Under the pieces are notes generated by a model. The model saw nothing but the letters and a program-made list of their open reading frames with translations. It ran no database searches and was not told the DNA's origin. Source: an uncultured Lentisphaeria bacterium (GTDB lineage Bacteria; Verrucomicrobiota; Lentisphaeria; JABSQK01; CAJWLW01). From it: a stretch of DNA of 5,634 nt. Shown in pieces: positions 1 through 5,634 of the stretch. The position numbers were made by a program, and so were the translations under genes. The DNA lies in NCBI GenBank assembly GCA_913042885.1, contig CAJWLW010000316.1, positions 1 through 5,634 on the forward strand. Reading direction: 5' to 3'. Numbering within the stretch: position 1 is the first letter of the stretch; the number at the start of each line of letters is the position of its first letter.

Positions 1-596
1 TGCGGGCTTGCCTGGATCGAGCTGTCCGCGTTTCTTTCAACGCGATCACCGTCGACGGTGACACCAGCACGAACGACACCGTTGCGATCCTCGCAAACGG
101 TGCCGCTGGAGGCGCCCCGATTGTCGAGGGTACAGATGCCGCCGCCGCCTTCGAGGCTGCCGTGACAGAGATCTGCATTGAGTTGGCCAAAGCCATCGTC
201 CGCGACGGCGAAGGCGCCACGCGACTGATCGAGATCGCGGTCACCGGTGCCATGAACGACGACGAGGCGCGCCGGTGTGCCGGGGTCATTGCGAACTCGG
301 CACTTTGCAAGACTGCCTGGTTCGGCGGCGACCCGAACTGGGGCCGCATCGTTGCGGCGGCCGGGCGTGCCGGCGTCGAGCTGGAACCGGAGGCGGTGCA
401 GTTGCGATTCGGTGACCTGGTCGTGGTCGATGGTGGCGCACCGCAGCCACTGGAGGAGTCAGTGCTGGCAGCAGCAGTGGCGGGCAAGGAAATCACGCTG
501 ACTCTGGACCTGGGCGTCGGTGACGGCAAGGCGCAGATGTGGAGCTGCGACCTGTCCTACGACTACGTGAAGATTAACGCCGAGTACCACACGTAG
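1..596 (+). CDS. argJ: Glutamate N-acetyltransferase / ornithine acetyltransferase ArgJ, C-terminal part (5' end outside window)
   Basis: ArgJ moves the acetyl group from N2-acetylornithine to glutamate, the recycling step of cytoplasmic arginine biosynthesis; some members also use acetyl-CoA. The reading frame is open from the first full codon at position 3 and ends with TAG at 594-596, leaving 198 residues of a protein normally near 400. Two family signatures are plain: SFNAITVDGDTSTNDT (residues 11-26 of the visible part) and KTAWFGGDPNWGR (about 100-112), and the C-terminus INAEYHT is the usual ArgJ ending. ArgJ cleaves itself before a catalytic threonine; that site lies upstream of the window, so what is visible is most of the beta chain. 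An internal ATG-like start should not be taken as the real start, because conserved sequence continues upstream to the window edge. No other arginine genes are visible. It converges with the receptor gene. Identification is very secure; mono- versus bifunctional type cannot be told. Confidence 0.97.
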   Translation, partial: RACLDRAVRVSFNAITVDGDTSTNDTVAILANGAAGGAPIVEGTDAAAAFEAAVTEICIELAKAIVRDGEGATRLIEIAVTGAMNDDEARRCAGVIANSALCKTAWFGGDPNWGRIVAAAGRAGVELEPEAVQLRFGDLVVVDGGAPQPLEESVLAAAVAGKEITLTLDLGVGDGKAQMWSCDLSYDYVKINAEYHT

Positions 597-623
597 CGCG
601 AAGCTTTCCGAGCCAGCGCCCGT

Positions 624-2741
624 TTACATCTCGAAGCTCAGCGAGACACCGGCCATGCGTGGCTCGCCGCTGCGTCCGGCGTACCCGGAGGGGGTGAACG
701 GCGCGGATGGCGGCGAAATCGCCGCGACGATGTACTCTTCGTCGAAGAGGTTGCGAACCCAGGTCTCGAGACGCCAGATATCCCGGCCGACGCCGGCGCG
801 CAGGTTGATCAGGGCATAATCGTTCTGCTGTCGGGCATTGAGCGAGTCGAACGGCAACTCGCCGACACCGGTGAGCTCGGTTCCGAGCCAACTGCGCAGG
901 CCGTTCGCGTGGTCCTGTTCGCGGCGCAGCGCAGCGTTCCAGGTGAAAGCCGGCACGTTCGGCAGGTTGTTCCCTGAAACGTCGACGCCGTCGAGGTCAG
1001 TGTATTCGGTAAAGATCGCATCGGTCACGCCGACACCGGCACTGGCCTCCCAATGCTCGTTGAGGCGTGCCGCGATGTCGCATTCGAATCCCTGGCTGCG
1101 GGCCTCACCGATGTTGTCGAGCATGAAGCGGCCCGGCATGTCCGGGTTGGGTACGTCGAGCTGCATATCGTCCCAGTCGACATAAAAGACGGCGACATTC
1201 ACGCGCAGGTGATTATCCAGCCACGTGGATTTAACGCCGGCCTCATACGTCCAGCTTTCCTCCTCGTCGAATTCGAGCGGTCCGAGAGGTGATAGACTGC
1301 GGTTGTAGCCACCCGGTCGAAAGCCCTTGGCGGCGGCAACGTAGGTACGGATGTTGTCAGCGGACTGGTATGAGAGAGTCACACGCGGCAACAGGTCCTC
1401 GAATGAATCGCTGAACGAATCGAGCTGCGCAAGAGCAGGCACAAACGCCGTCGCTTCGGAGCTGAGGCTGATGTCGGTGCTTTTATTTTCGTGAGAGTAA
1501 CGCAGACCGGTGCCGAGCTCAAGCCGTTCACTCAGGGTGAAGGTCAGATGGCCGAACACGCCGAAGCCATAGTCGTCGAGCTCGAAGTCCGCACGGTCGG
1601 TAGCGGAGACGCCGCCAGTAAAGACGGTGTTGGAGAAGGTTTCCGATTCGTGGTTCAGTTCGGACGAGAACGCGGACACCCCGGCAAGCCAGTGCATGGT
1701 TGCAAAGCCGAGGTCGACCGGCACGTCCTGCGACGAACTCAAGCGTAGCTCCTGGAAGAGTTGTGATTGATCCTCCTCAACGTGGCGTGTCATGGTGTTG
1801 ACGGGGTTATTAGCGAAATCAATGTCGGTGGCTTCCTCGGCCGACCAACGTGTGAAACTGCTGATCGAGGTGAAATCGACGTTGGTGCCGATACTGTTGA
1901 TCGTGACTGATGGCGACACAACATCGCGGTCGGTATACCCGATGAAGTCGTGGGCGATACGGTGCGGATCCTGGCGCAGTCCGTCGAGATCGGCCAGGAC
2001 ATAGTCACCGTCGCGGTCGGCCTGGGCGTACACCGAGAGGGTGATTTCCAGGTCGTCGCTGGGCGTCAGCAACAGTTGGGCGCGGCCGAACGTCGTTTCG
2101 CGCTCGTCGATATCGGTGCCGTCGATGTTCTTAGTGAAGCCGTCGCGGACGCTGTAGACACCGCCGAGGCCGAAGGCGGTCTGGTCATCGACAACCCTGG
2201 CGACTGAGAGGTCGTAGCGTTGCAGACCGAACTCGCCGATCGTCAGACCGCCGCTGGTCCGGTTGTCAGTCGGTTGCCGCGTAATCAGGTGAATGACGCC
2301 GCCCAGCGTGTTGCGTCCATACAGCGTACCCTGAGGCCCGCGCAGCACTTCGATGCGCTGCAGATCGAGGAACTCGATGTCGATGCTGTTCGGCGTCAGT
2401 TGCGGGACGCCGTCGATGTACGTAGTGACCACCGGTTCACCCTGGCCGGAGCCGAGGCCGCGCATAAAAGGGAAGGCGGTGCGCCGGGCGGTTAGCGAGG
2501 AGAGATAAAGGTTGGGGACGTACAGGGAAACGTCGCGCAGGGAACGGATGCCATGGTCCTGCAGTTGTTCATGGTCGATGACGCTGATACTCATCGGCAC
2601 ATGCTGCAGCACGCTTTGCCTTTTTTCGGCGACCACGTGGACTGGTGGCAATTCCTGTATCGGTTCGGCGCTGCAGATTGCGATTGCTGCGAACGCTGCG
2701 GATATGCCGCTAAAACATTGTCGATCTTTTTTCGAATTCAC
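624..2741 (-). CDS. TonB-dependent outer-membrane receptor
   Basis: This 705-residue protein is a TonB-dependent receptor: a 22-strand barrel closed by a plug that uses TonB/ExbBD energy to import scarce or bulky ligands. A signal peptide is visible (basic MNSKKDRQ, hydrophobic 11-23, likely cleavage after A25). A TonB-box-like stretch PVHVVAEKR (33-41) precedes the plug domain (about 42-157), which holds VPMSISVID, the YIDGVP turn and RIEVLRGPQGTLYGRNTLGG. The barrel fills the rest and ends with the C-terminal receptor motif WVRNLFDEEYIV. Length is normal. The start codon is GTG, supported by a strong ribosome binding site 6 bp upstream and by the signal peptide. The chain ends SLSFEM, so the usual terminal aromatic residue lies two residues inside. 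It is the second gene of a unit with the propeller gene, 43 bp downstream of it. Ligand is unknown: nothing marks it as siderophore-specific, and this receptor style is common among oligosaccharide or complex-organic importers. Family is secure; substrate is not. Confidence 0.95.
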   Translation of the reverse strand: MNSKKDRQCFSGISAAFAAIAICSAEPIQELPPVHVVAEKRQSVLQHVPMSISVIDHEQLQDHGIRSLRDVSLYVPNLYLSSLTARRTAFPFMRGLGSGQGEPVVTTYIDGVPQLTPNSIDIEFLDLQRIEVLRGPQGTLYGRNTLGGVIHLITRQPTDNRTSGGLTIGEFGLQRYDLSVARVVDDQTAFGLGGVYSVRDGFTKNIDGTDIDERETTFGRAQLLLTPSDDLEITLSVYAQADRDGDYVLADLDGLRQDPHRIAHDFIGYTDRDVVSPSVTINSIGTNVDFTSISSFTRWSAEEATDIDFANNPVNTMTRHVEEDQSQLFQELRLSSSQDVPVDLGFATMHWLAGVSAFSSELNHESETFSNTVFTGGVSATDRADFELDDYGFGVFGHLTFTLSERLELGTGLRYSHENKSTDISLSSEATAFVPALAQLDSFSDSFEDLLPRVTLSYQSADNIRTYVAAAKGFRPGGYNRSLSPLGPLEFDEEESWTYEAGVKSTWLDNHLRVNVAVFYVDWDDMQLDVPNPDMPGRFMLDNIGEARSQGFECDIAARLNEHWEASAGVGVTDAIFTEYTDLDGVDVSGNNLPNVPAFTWNAALRREQDHANGLRSWLGTELTGVGELPFDSLNARQQNDYALINLRAGVGRDIWRLETWVRNLFDEEYIVAAISPPSAPFTPSGYAGRSGEPRMAGVSLSFEM

Positions 2742-2745
2742 TTTC

Positions 2746-2754
2746 TTCCCCCTT
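2746..2754 (-). promoter_or_regulatory. Ribosome binding site of the TonB-dependent receptor
   Basis: Read on the minus strand this is AAGGGGGAA, with the G run ending 6 bp before the GTG at 2741-2739. It is the strongest Shine-Dalgarno-like site in the window and supports the GTG start over internal ATG codons. Confidence 0.7.
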
Positions 2755-2784
2755 CAGTTTCAAGCCATTCCCCATTAAAAATCC

Positions 2785-3969
2785 TTACGGATTCAAGTCA
2801 AAGCACGTGAGCTTGCCTTTTGCGTTGCGGATATACAGGCAGCTGTTGGCAACTGTCGGAGTCGTCCAGCATTTCCCGCTCACCGGTCGGTCTTGGTGCA
2901 GTTCTTTATATTCCTCGGGATTAGGATCTGCGATAAAAAGATTTCCCGATTCGTTGAGGATTATGAGCTTGTCGTCGGCAATCAGTATCGAGCCGAAACC
3001 GATGCCGCGGTGCTGCCATTTTACGTCACCGGTGGCAGGGTCGACACACACCAGTTTGGCACGGGTGCCCGATTCGCCGCTGAGTCCGTAGAGGTAGCCC
3101 TGCCAGAATACACAGTTGTTGAAATGGCTGCGCATGACCTTGTTGCGCCACAATCTCTTGACGCTGCCATTGCGTACCTGTGCTACAGCGGCACCTGTAC
3201 CGTAGCCGGAGGAGATGAAAAAACGATTGCCCATGAAAATCGGGTCGGCAGCATTGACGTCGTAGGAGGTCTTCCAGACGAACTCCCAGAGTTCCTTGCC
3301 GGAGTGCGGATCGAGCCCGACAACCCGCTTGCCCGTGAAAATGGCAATCTGCGGTTTGCCGTCCAGCTTCACTGGTACGGGCGTGGCGTATCCGGCATCC
3401 CTGCTGCCGGTGCCCCAGAGCGTCTTACCGCTGTCGGCATCGAGGGCGACACCGCCACTGCCGACGTTGTACACGGCGATTTTGCCGACCACGGTGGTGG
3501 AGCCGGAAAAACCCCAACTAGGCGGGGCGGCGTTGAATTCGCGGGCATGCCGCTCCCACAAGAGGTCGCCGGTGGCGGCGTCGAGACAGATCATGTGGCC
3601 TTCGCGGCTGAGCGTGTAAACCTTGCCGCGCTTGATAGTCGGCGTGGCGTTGGGGCCGCCCTCGTACATCCTTGGGTCGAGCTTGCAGGCGTAGGTGTGG
3701 GTCCAGACGGCTTCACCGGTCTCTTCGTCCAGGCAGACAATGTGGTCGGTTCCCTTCTTGTTGCCCATGGTGTAGACGCGGCCGTCGACAACGGTGACGG
3801 CAGAAAATCCGGTATGCACATCGGCCCGCCACTTCTCCTTCATATTGACGAAATCGAGATTGGCTTCCTTCGAGACGCCGTTGTATTTGGGGCCGCGGAA
3901 CTGTGGCCAGTCGGCGCTATAGGCCGGAGTTGTGACGACACACAGACAAATGGCATAAAGCAGTTTCAT
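2785..3969 (-). CDS. Exported PQQ-like beta-propeller repeat protein
   Basis: A 394-residue protein built of PQQ-like (BamB/quinoprotein-type) propeller blades. The repeat 'LDxxTGxxxW' is visible at about 79-89, 128-138, 175-185, 218-228 and 308-318, with degenerate copies near 346 and at the C-terminus (CFDLNP). The N-terminus is a signal peptide (MKLLYAICLC..., likely cut after A19), followed by DWPQFRGPKYNGVS, the hallmark opening of a widespread class of exported propellers. There is no lipobox, so it is probably soluble in the periplasm, unlike BamB of many gammaproteobacteria, which is a lipoprotein. At under 400 residues it is far shorter than true PQQ-dependent alcohol dehydrogenases, so cofactor binding or catalysis is not supported. 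The ATG at 3969 is chosen because it begins the signal peptide and has GAAGG 5 bp upstream; a longer frame from 4017 adds 16 residues of no likely value. First gene of a unit with the receptor. Role unknown: scaffold, ligand binding, or an unrecognised enzyme are all possible. Confidence 0.9.
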   Translation of the reverse strand: MKLLYAICLCVVTTPAYSADWPQFRGPKYNGVSKEANLDFVNMKEKWRADVHTGFSAVTVVDGRVYTMGNKKGTDHIVCLDEETGEAVWTHTYACKLDPRMYEGGPNATPTIKRGKVYTLSREGHMICLDAATGDLLWERHAREFNAAPPSWGFSGSTTVVGKIAVYNVGSGGVALDADSGKTLWGTGSRDAGYATPVPVKLDGKPQIAIFTGKRVVGLDPHSGKELWEFVWKTSYDVNAADPIFMGNRFFISSGYGTGAAVAQVRNGSVKRLWRNKVMRSHFNNCVFWQGYLYGLSGESGTRAKLVCVDPATGDVKWQHRGIGFGSILIADDKLIILNESGNLFIADPNPEEYKELHQDRPVSGKCWTTPTVANSCLYIRNAKGKLTCFDLNP

Positions 3970-3974
3970 GAACG

Positions 3975-3979
3975 CCTTC
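3975..3979 (-). promoter_or_regulatory. Ribosome binding site of the propeller gene
   Basis: Minus-strand GAAGG, 5 bp before the ATG at 3969-3967. It decides the start codon in favour of the signal-peptide methionine rather than the in-frame ATG at 4017. Confidence 0.65.
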
Positions 3980-4032
3980 GGGAGTGACACAGGGTCGCAG
4001 GTGCAAGAGTCCCGCACGTTGAGGTTGATGGG

Positions 4033-4060
4033 GTGATATAATAGGCTTTCTTGTGATATA
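4033..4060. repeat. Direct repeat GTGATATA, two copies 20 bp apart
   Basis: GTGATATA occurs at 4033-4040 and again at 4053-4060. Similarity continues past the exact match: GTGATATAATAGG versus GTGATATAGG, identical except for an inserted three bases. The start-to-start distance of 20 bp is close to two helical turns, so two protein subunits could sit on the same face of the DNA. This could be a tandem operator for a regulator of the divergent units; that function is inference and no known binding consensus was recognised. Confidence 0.45.
4034..4042 (+). promoter_or_regulatory. Possible extended -10 promoter element, rightward
   Basis: TGATATAAT is a perfect TG-N-TATAAT extended -10 for a sigma-70-type factor. 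No good -35 lies at 16-18 bp (the nearest TTGAGG at 4019-4024 leaves only 12 bp), so it would rely on the extended element. It overlaps the left copy of the direct repeat, so a bound regulator would compete with polymerase. The leader to the HPS-like gene would be about 245 nt. Tentative. Confidence 0.25.
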
Positions 4061-4079
4061 GGCGAGTCACGGCCGCAAG

Positions 4080-4108
4080 AATTTACACTATTCGGTGTCG
4101 ACCGGCAA
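4080..4108 (-). promoter_or_regulatory. Candidate sigma-70 promoter for the propeller/receptor unit
   Basis: On the minus strand, TTGCCG (4108-4103) and TAAATT (4085-4080) are separated by exactly 17 bp. Each matches four of six consensus bases. Transcription would begin near 4073 and leave a leader of about 100 nt before the ATG at 3969. The direct repeat at 4033-4060 would then lie just downstream of the start, a typical place for repression. Based on consensus match only. Confidence 0.3.
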
Positions 4109-4126
4109 TTTCGGCAGGAACCGAAT
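4090..4126. repeat. Overlapping inverted repeats (competing hairpins)
   Basis: ATTCGGT at 4090-4096 is the exact reverse complement of ACCGAAT at 4120-4126. A second TTCGG at 4110-4114 can also pair with the CCGAA at 4121-4125, leaving a 6-nt loop (CAGGAA). The two TTCGG copies therefore compete for one partner. The stems are only 5-7 bp and there is no trailing T run, so this is not an intrinsic terminator. It could be an operator or a leader structure, or chance. Confidence 0.3.
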
Positions 4127-4152
4127 GGGGCAGATAATAATCATCCAAATTT

Positions 4153-4180
4153 TTGATTTTTCATACGGTCCAGCTATACT
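4153..4180 (+). promoter_or_regulatory. Candidate sigma-70 promoter for the HPS-like/isomerase unit
   Basis: TTGATT (4153-4158) and TATACT (4175-4180) are separated by 16 bp; the -35 matches four and the -10 five of six consensus bases. An A/T-rich stretch just upstream (about 4135-4155) could act as an UP element. Transcription would start near 4187, giving a leader of about 110 nt before the ATG at 4296. It is the best-looking promoter in the window. Confidence 0.5.
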
Positions 4181-4295
4181 GCGGGATTCCGTGTCGATCC
4201 TCACCCGGCGTCTTTTCTTGGCGTTTACAATTCTCGTTCGATTGCAGGCGTGACGGCGCATTTCTCTATTAACCATCTGCTAAGCGTAACGGTTC

Positions 4296-5003
4296 ATGCA
4301 AACTATCGTACAGATTTCTCTTGACCTCACCAACATTCCCGAAGCGCTGGAGACGGCGGCGATGGCTCGTCGTGCTGGTGTCGACTGGCTGGAAGCGGGC
4401 ACACCCTTGATCATCGCCGAAGGCATGAACGGGGTGCGCGCCTTGTGCGAGCAGTTTCCAGGGATCCCGCTGGTTGCGGACCTCAAGACAATGGACGGCG
4501 GCTGGCTGGAGGCGGAGATCATGGCCAAGGCCGGCGCCACCCACGTGGTCGTCATGGAGCGGGCCCACCCGGAAACAATCAAGTGCGTGGTACAAGCCGG
4601 TAAAGACTTCGGTATTGAAGTGATGGGTGACAACCTTGGGGCCGAAAGCATGGTTGACTCCGCCCGGCGCCTCGAGGACTATGGCTGCGGCTATGTCATC
4701 CACCACATTGGCTACGACGAGCGCCGCGGTATCGCGGCAGCGGGGCAGCGCCAGCCGTCACCCCTGGATGAGCTGCAGGCGGTCGTCGATGCCGTGTCGA
4801 TCCCGGTCCAGGCAGTTGGTGGGCTGACAACGGAACAGGCTATGCGTTCACCGGAATATGGTGCGCCGCTGGTCGTTCTTGGGGCGCCACTGACAATTGA
4901 AGCCGATGCATTCACGACCTCCAAATCCGACGACCTCGAAGGCCAGCTGCGCATGATCTGCGAGCACGTGCATGCCTATGGCGACGTCGGACCACAGAAT
5001 TAA
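4296..5003 (+). CDS. 3-hexulose-6-phosphate synthase-like protein (OMPDC superfamily)
   Basis: A 235-residue (beta/alpha)8 enzyme of the orotidine-5'-phosphate decarboxylase superfamily, in the branch with 3-hexulose-6-phosphate synthase (HPS, formaldehyde plus ribulose 5-phosphate) and 3-keto-L-gulonate-6-phosphate decarboxylase (UlaD). Active-site residues are in place: D10 in LDLT, E33 in EAGTP, the D62-x-K64-x-x-D67 signature in ADLKTMD, and H137-x-G139-x-D141. Phosphate-binding loops are AVGG (173-176) and VLGAPL (194-199). HxGxD matches HPS rather than the HRSxD pattern of UlaD. Differences from typical HPS: VMERAH (86-91) where HPS has a small, glycine-containing stretch, R143 where HPS has Gln, and about 25 extra residues, mostly at the C-terminus. 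It is cytoplasmic and probably Mg-dependent by family. ATG 4296 fits the family N-terminus, although the ribosome binding site is weak (TAAG about 11 bp upstream). It is first in a unit with the TIM-barrel isomerase. Superfamily is secure; the reaction is not. Confidence 0.88.
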   Translation: MQTIVQISLDLTNIPEALETAAMARRAGVDWLEAGTPLIIAEGMNGVRALCEQFPGIPLVADLKTMDGGWLEAEIMAKAGATHVVVMERAHPETIKCVVQAGKDFGIEVMGDNLGAESMVDSARRLEDYGCGYVIHHIGYDERRGIAAAGQRQPSPLDELQAVVDAVSIPVQAVGGLTTEQAMRSPEYGAPLVVLGAPLTIEADAFTTSKSDDLEGQLRMICEHVHAYGDVGPQN

Positions 5004-5031
5004 ACCGAACGAAACCGGGGCTGCGTCAGCT

Positions 5032-5634
5032 ATGCCACTCTCCGCCTTTCCCAAATGCTTCCTCGATGCCATGTGCGTGGACCGAACCATGACCGTGGAC
5101 GACTGGATCGGTATGACTGCCGATCTCGACGTCGACGGCCACGAGCTTTACACCGGGTTTCTGCCGCTCGAGGACGACATCGAGCTGACCCGCATCCGCC
5201 AGCTTGCGGAGGATACGGGCAAGCCGGTCGTGATGATGTGTGCGTCGTCTGATTTCACGTTCCCGGAGGCCGCCGATCGGCAGCGCGAAATCGAGAGGAT
5301 GCGCACGGCGATACACGCCACTGCAACGCTTGGCGGCAAATACTGCCGGGTGCTGTCGGGCCAGCGCAGGCCGGAAGTCGACCGCGACGAGGGCCTGGGC
5401 TGGGTGGTAGATTGTATTGAGGCGCTGTTACCGGCCGCCGAGGCTGCCGGGGTGACCTTGATCCTGGAGAACCATTACAAGGACAACTTTTGGGACTACC
5501 CGGAATTTGCGCAGAAGATCGACATGTTCCTGGCACTCCTTGACCGTATCGACGAGACACCGTGGTTCGGCGTCAATTACGACCCGTCAAATGCCATTAT
5601 CGCGGGCGACGATCCGATCGAACTGCTCGAAGCG
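5032..5634 (+). CDS. Sugar phosphate isomerase/epimerase, xylose-isomerase-like TIM barrel (3' end outside window)
   Basis: The frame opens at ATG 5032 and stays open for 201 codons to the last base, so the gene is cut by the window edge. It belongs to the xylose isomerase-like TIM-barrel family (AP endonuclease 2 fold) that includes D-tagatose 3-epimerase, UlaE and hydroxypyruvate isomerase. Visible markers are DGHELYTGFL (35-44) on an early strand, LILENH (143-148), whose E146 is a likely metal ligand, and NYDPSNA (182-188), whose D184 is the likely second ligand. The expected later His and Glu ligands would lie beyond the edge. There is no signal peptide, so it acts in the cytoplasm. The start is favoured because SAFPKCFLD follows at once in register with the fold; the upstream ribosome site is weak (GGGG at 5017-5020). 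The gene follows the HPS-like gene by 28 bp, which suggests co-transcription and a shared sugar-phosphate pathway. Substrate is not determinable here. Confidence 0.88.
   Translation, partial: MPLSAFPKCFLDAMCVDRTMTVDDWIGMTADLDVDGHELYTGFLPLEDDIELTRIRQLAEDTGKPVVMMCASSDFTFPEAADRQREIERMRTAIHATATLGGKYCRVLSGQRRPEVDRDEGLGWVVDCIEALLPAAEAAGVTLILENHYKDNFWDYPEFAQKIDMFLALLDRIDETPWFGVNYDPSNAIIAGDDPIELLEA

Larger units (their letters stand above)
3970..4295. other. Divergent intergenic control region
   Basis: These 326 bp separate the leftward propeller/receptor unit from the rightward HPS-like/isomerase unit. The middle part (about 4035-4180) is visibly richer in A and T than the flanking genes. It holds candidate promoters for both strands, a direct repeat and inverted repeats, each listed separately. 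A minus-strand open frame of 62 codons (4088-4276) exists here, but it has no Shine-Dalgarno sequence, an odd basic composition and no recognisable family, so it is not called as a gene. Confidence 0.8.

Noticed and set aside
574..891. Minus-strand open frame over the argJ/receptor junction
   Set aside because: It is a shifted-frame shadow of the receptor's C-terminal coding region and antisense to the end of argJ.
2742..2784. Terminator between the propeller and receptor genes
   Set aside because: The 43-bp gap has a short T run just after the propeller stop codon on the minus strand, but no preceding stem, so read-through into the receptor gene is expected.
2785..3969. PQQ-dependent alcohol/glucose dehydrogenase
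   Set aside because: Only the propeller repeat is shared. The protein is much shorter than those enzymes and no cofactor-site motif or cytochrome domain was seen.
2893..3987. Long plus-strand open frame (364 codons) opposite the propeller gene
   Set aside because: It lies wholly antisense to a clear propeller with repeat motifs, signal peptide and ribosome site. Its translation shows no recognisable domain, and GC-rich codon usage readily leaves such antisense frames open.
3970..4017. 16-residue N-terminal extension of the propeller from an ATG at 4017
   Set aside because: It would put a polar stretch before an obvious signal peptide; the ATG at 3969 has GAAGG at good spacing.
4052..4070. 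Possible CRP-type site (TGTGA ... TCAC)
   Set aside because: The half-sites are 10 bp apart instead of 6 and the right half is incomplete, so it does not fit TGTGA-N6-TCACA.
4088..4276. Minus-strand open frame of 62 codons in the divergent region
   Set aside because: No Shine-Dalgarno sequence, low-quality basic N-terminus, no family, and it covers the candidate promoters.
4269..4706. Minus-strand open frame (145 codons) opposite the HPS-like gene
   Set aside because: Antisense to a gene with a full set of catalytic motifs; no recognisable family and no ribosome binding site.

Overview
The window is GC-rich, tightly packed bacterial DNA with five protein genes, two of them cut by the window edges. 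A large TonB-dependent outer-membrane receptor and a periplasmic-type beta-propeller with a cleavable signal peptide mean a Gram-negative cell. The style of the receptor and of ArgJ fits a free-living Pseudomonadota, perhaps a marine or soil gammaproteobacterium; that placement is inference.

Layout. (1) Positions 1-596, plus strand: the C-terminal half of argJ (arginine biosynthesis), a housekeeping gene. (2) Positions 624-3969, minus strand: a two-gene unit read leftwards, first an exported PQQ-like beta-propeller protein (2785-3969), then after 43 bp a TonB-dependent receptor (624-2741) that converges on argJ with 27 bp between stops. (3) Positions 3970-4295: the only sizeable non-coding stretch, an AT-richer control region between divergent units, with candidate promoters for both directions, an 8-bp direct repeat spaced exactly 20 bp, and a small set of competing inverted repeats. 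(4) Positions 4296-5634, plus strand: a hexulose-6-phosphate-synthase-like decarboxylase/aldolase of the OMPDC superfamily, then after 28 bp a xylose-isomerase-like TIM-barrel sugar phosphate isomerase/epimerase that runs off the end.

How it may work together (inference): the receptor and exported propeller would handle a substrate at the cell envelope, and the two divergently transcribed cytoplasmic enzymes would process a sugar phosphate. The pairing of an OMPDC-superfamily enzyme with a TIM-barrel epimerase resembles the UlaD/UlaE pair of L-ascorbate catabolism in logic, but the active-site signature is of the HPS type (HxGxD) rather than the UlaD type. The usual HPS partner, 6-phospho-3-hexuloisomerase, is not next to it. 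The real substrate cannot be read from the sequence. No RNA genes, insertion sequences, CRISPR arrays or clear intrinsic terminators were seen.
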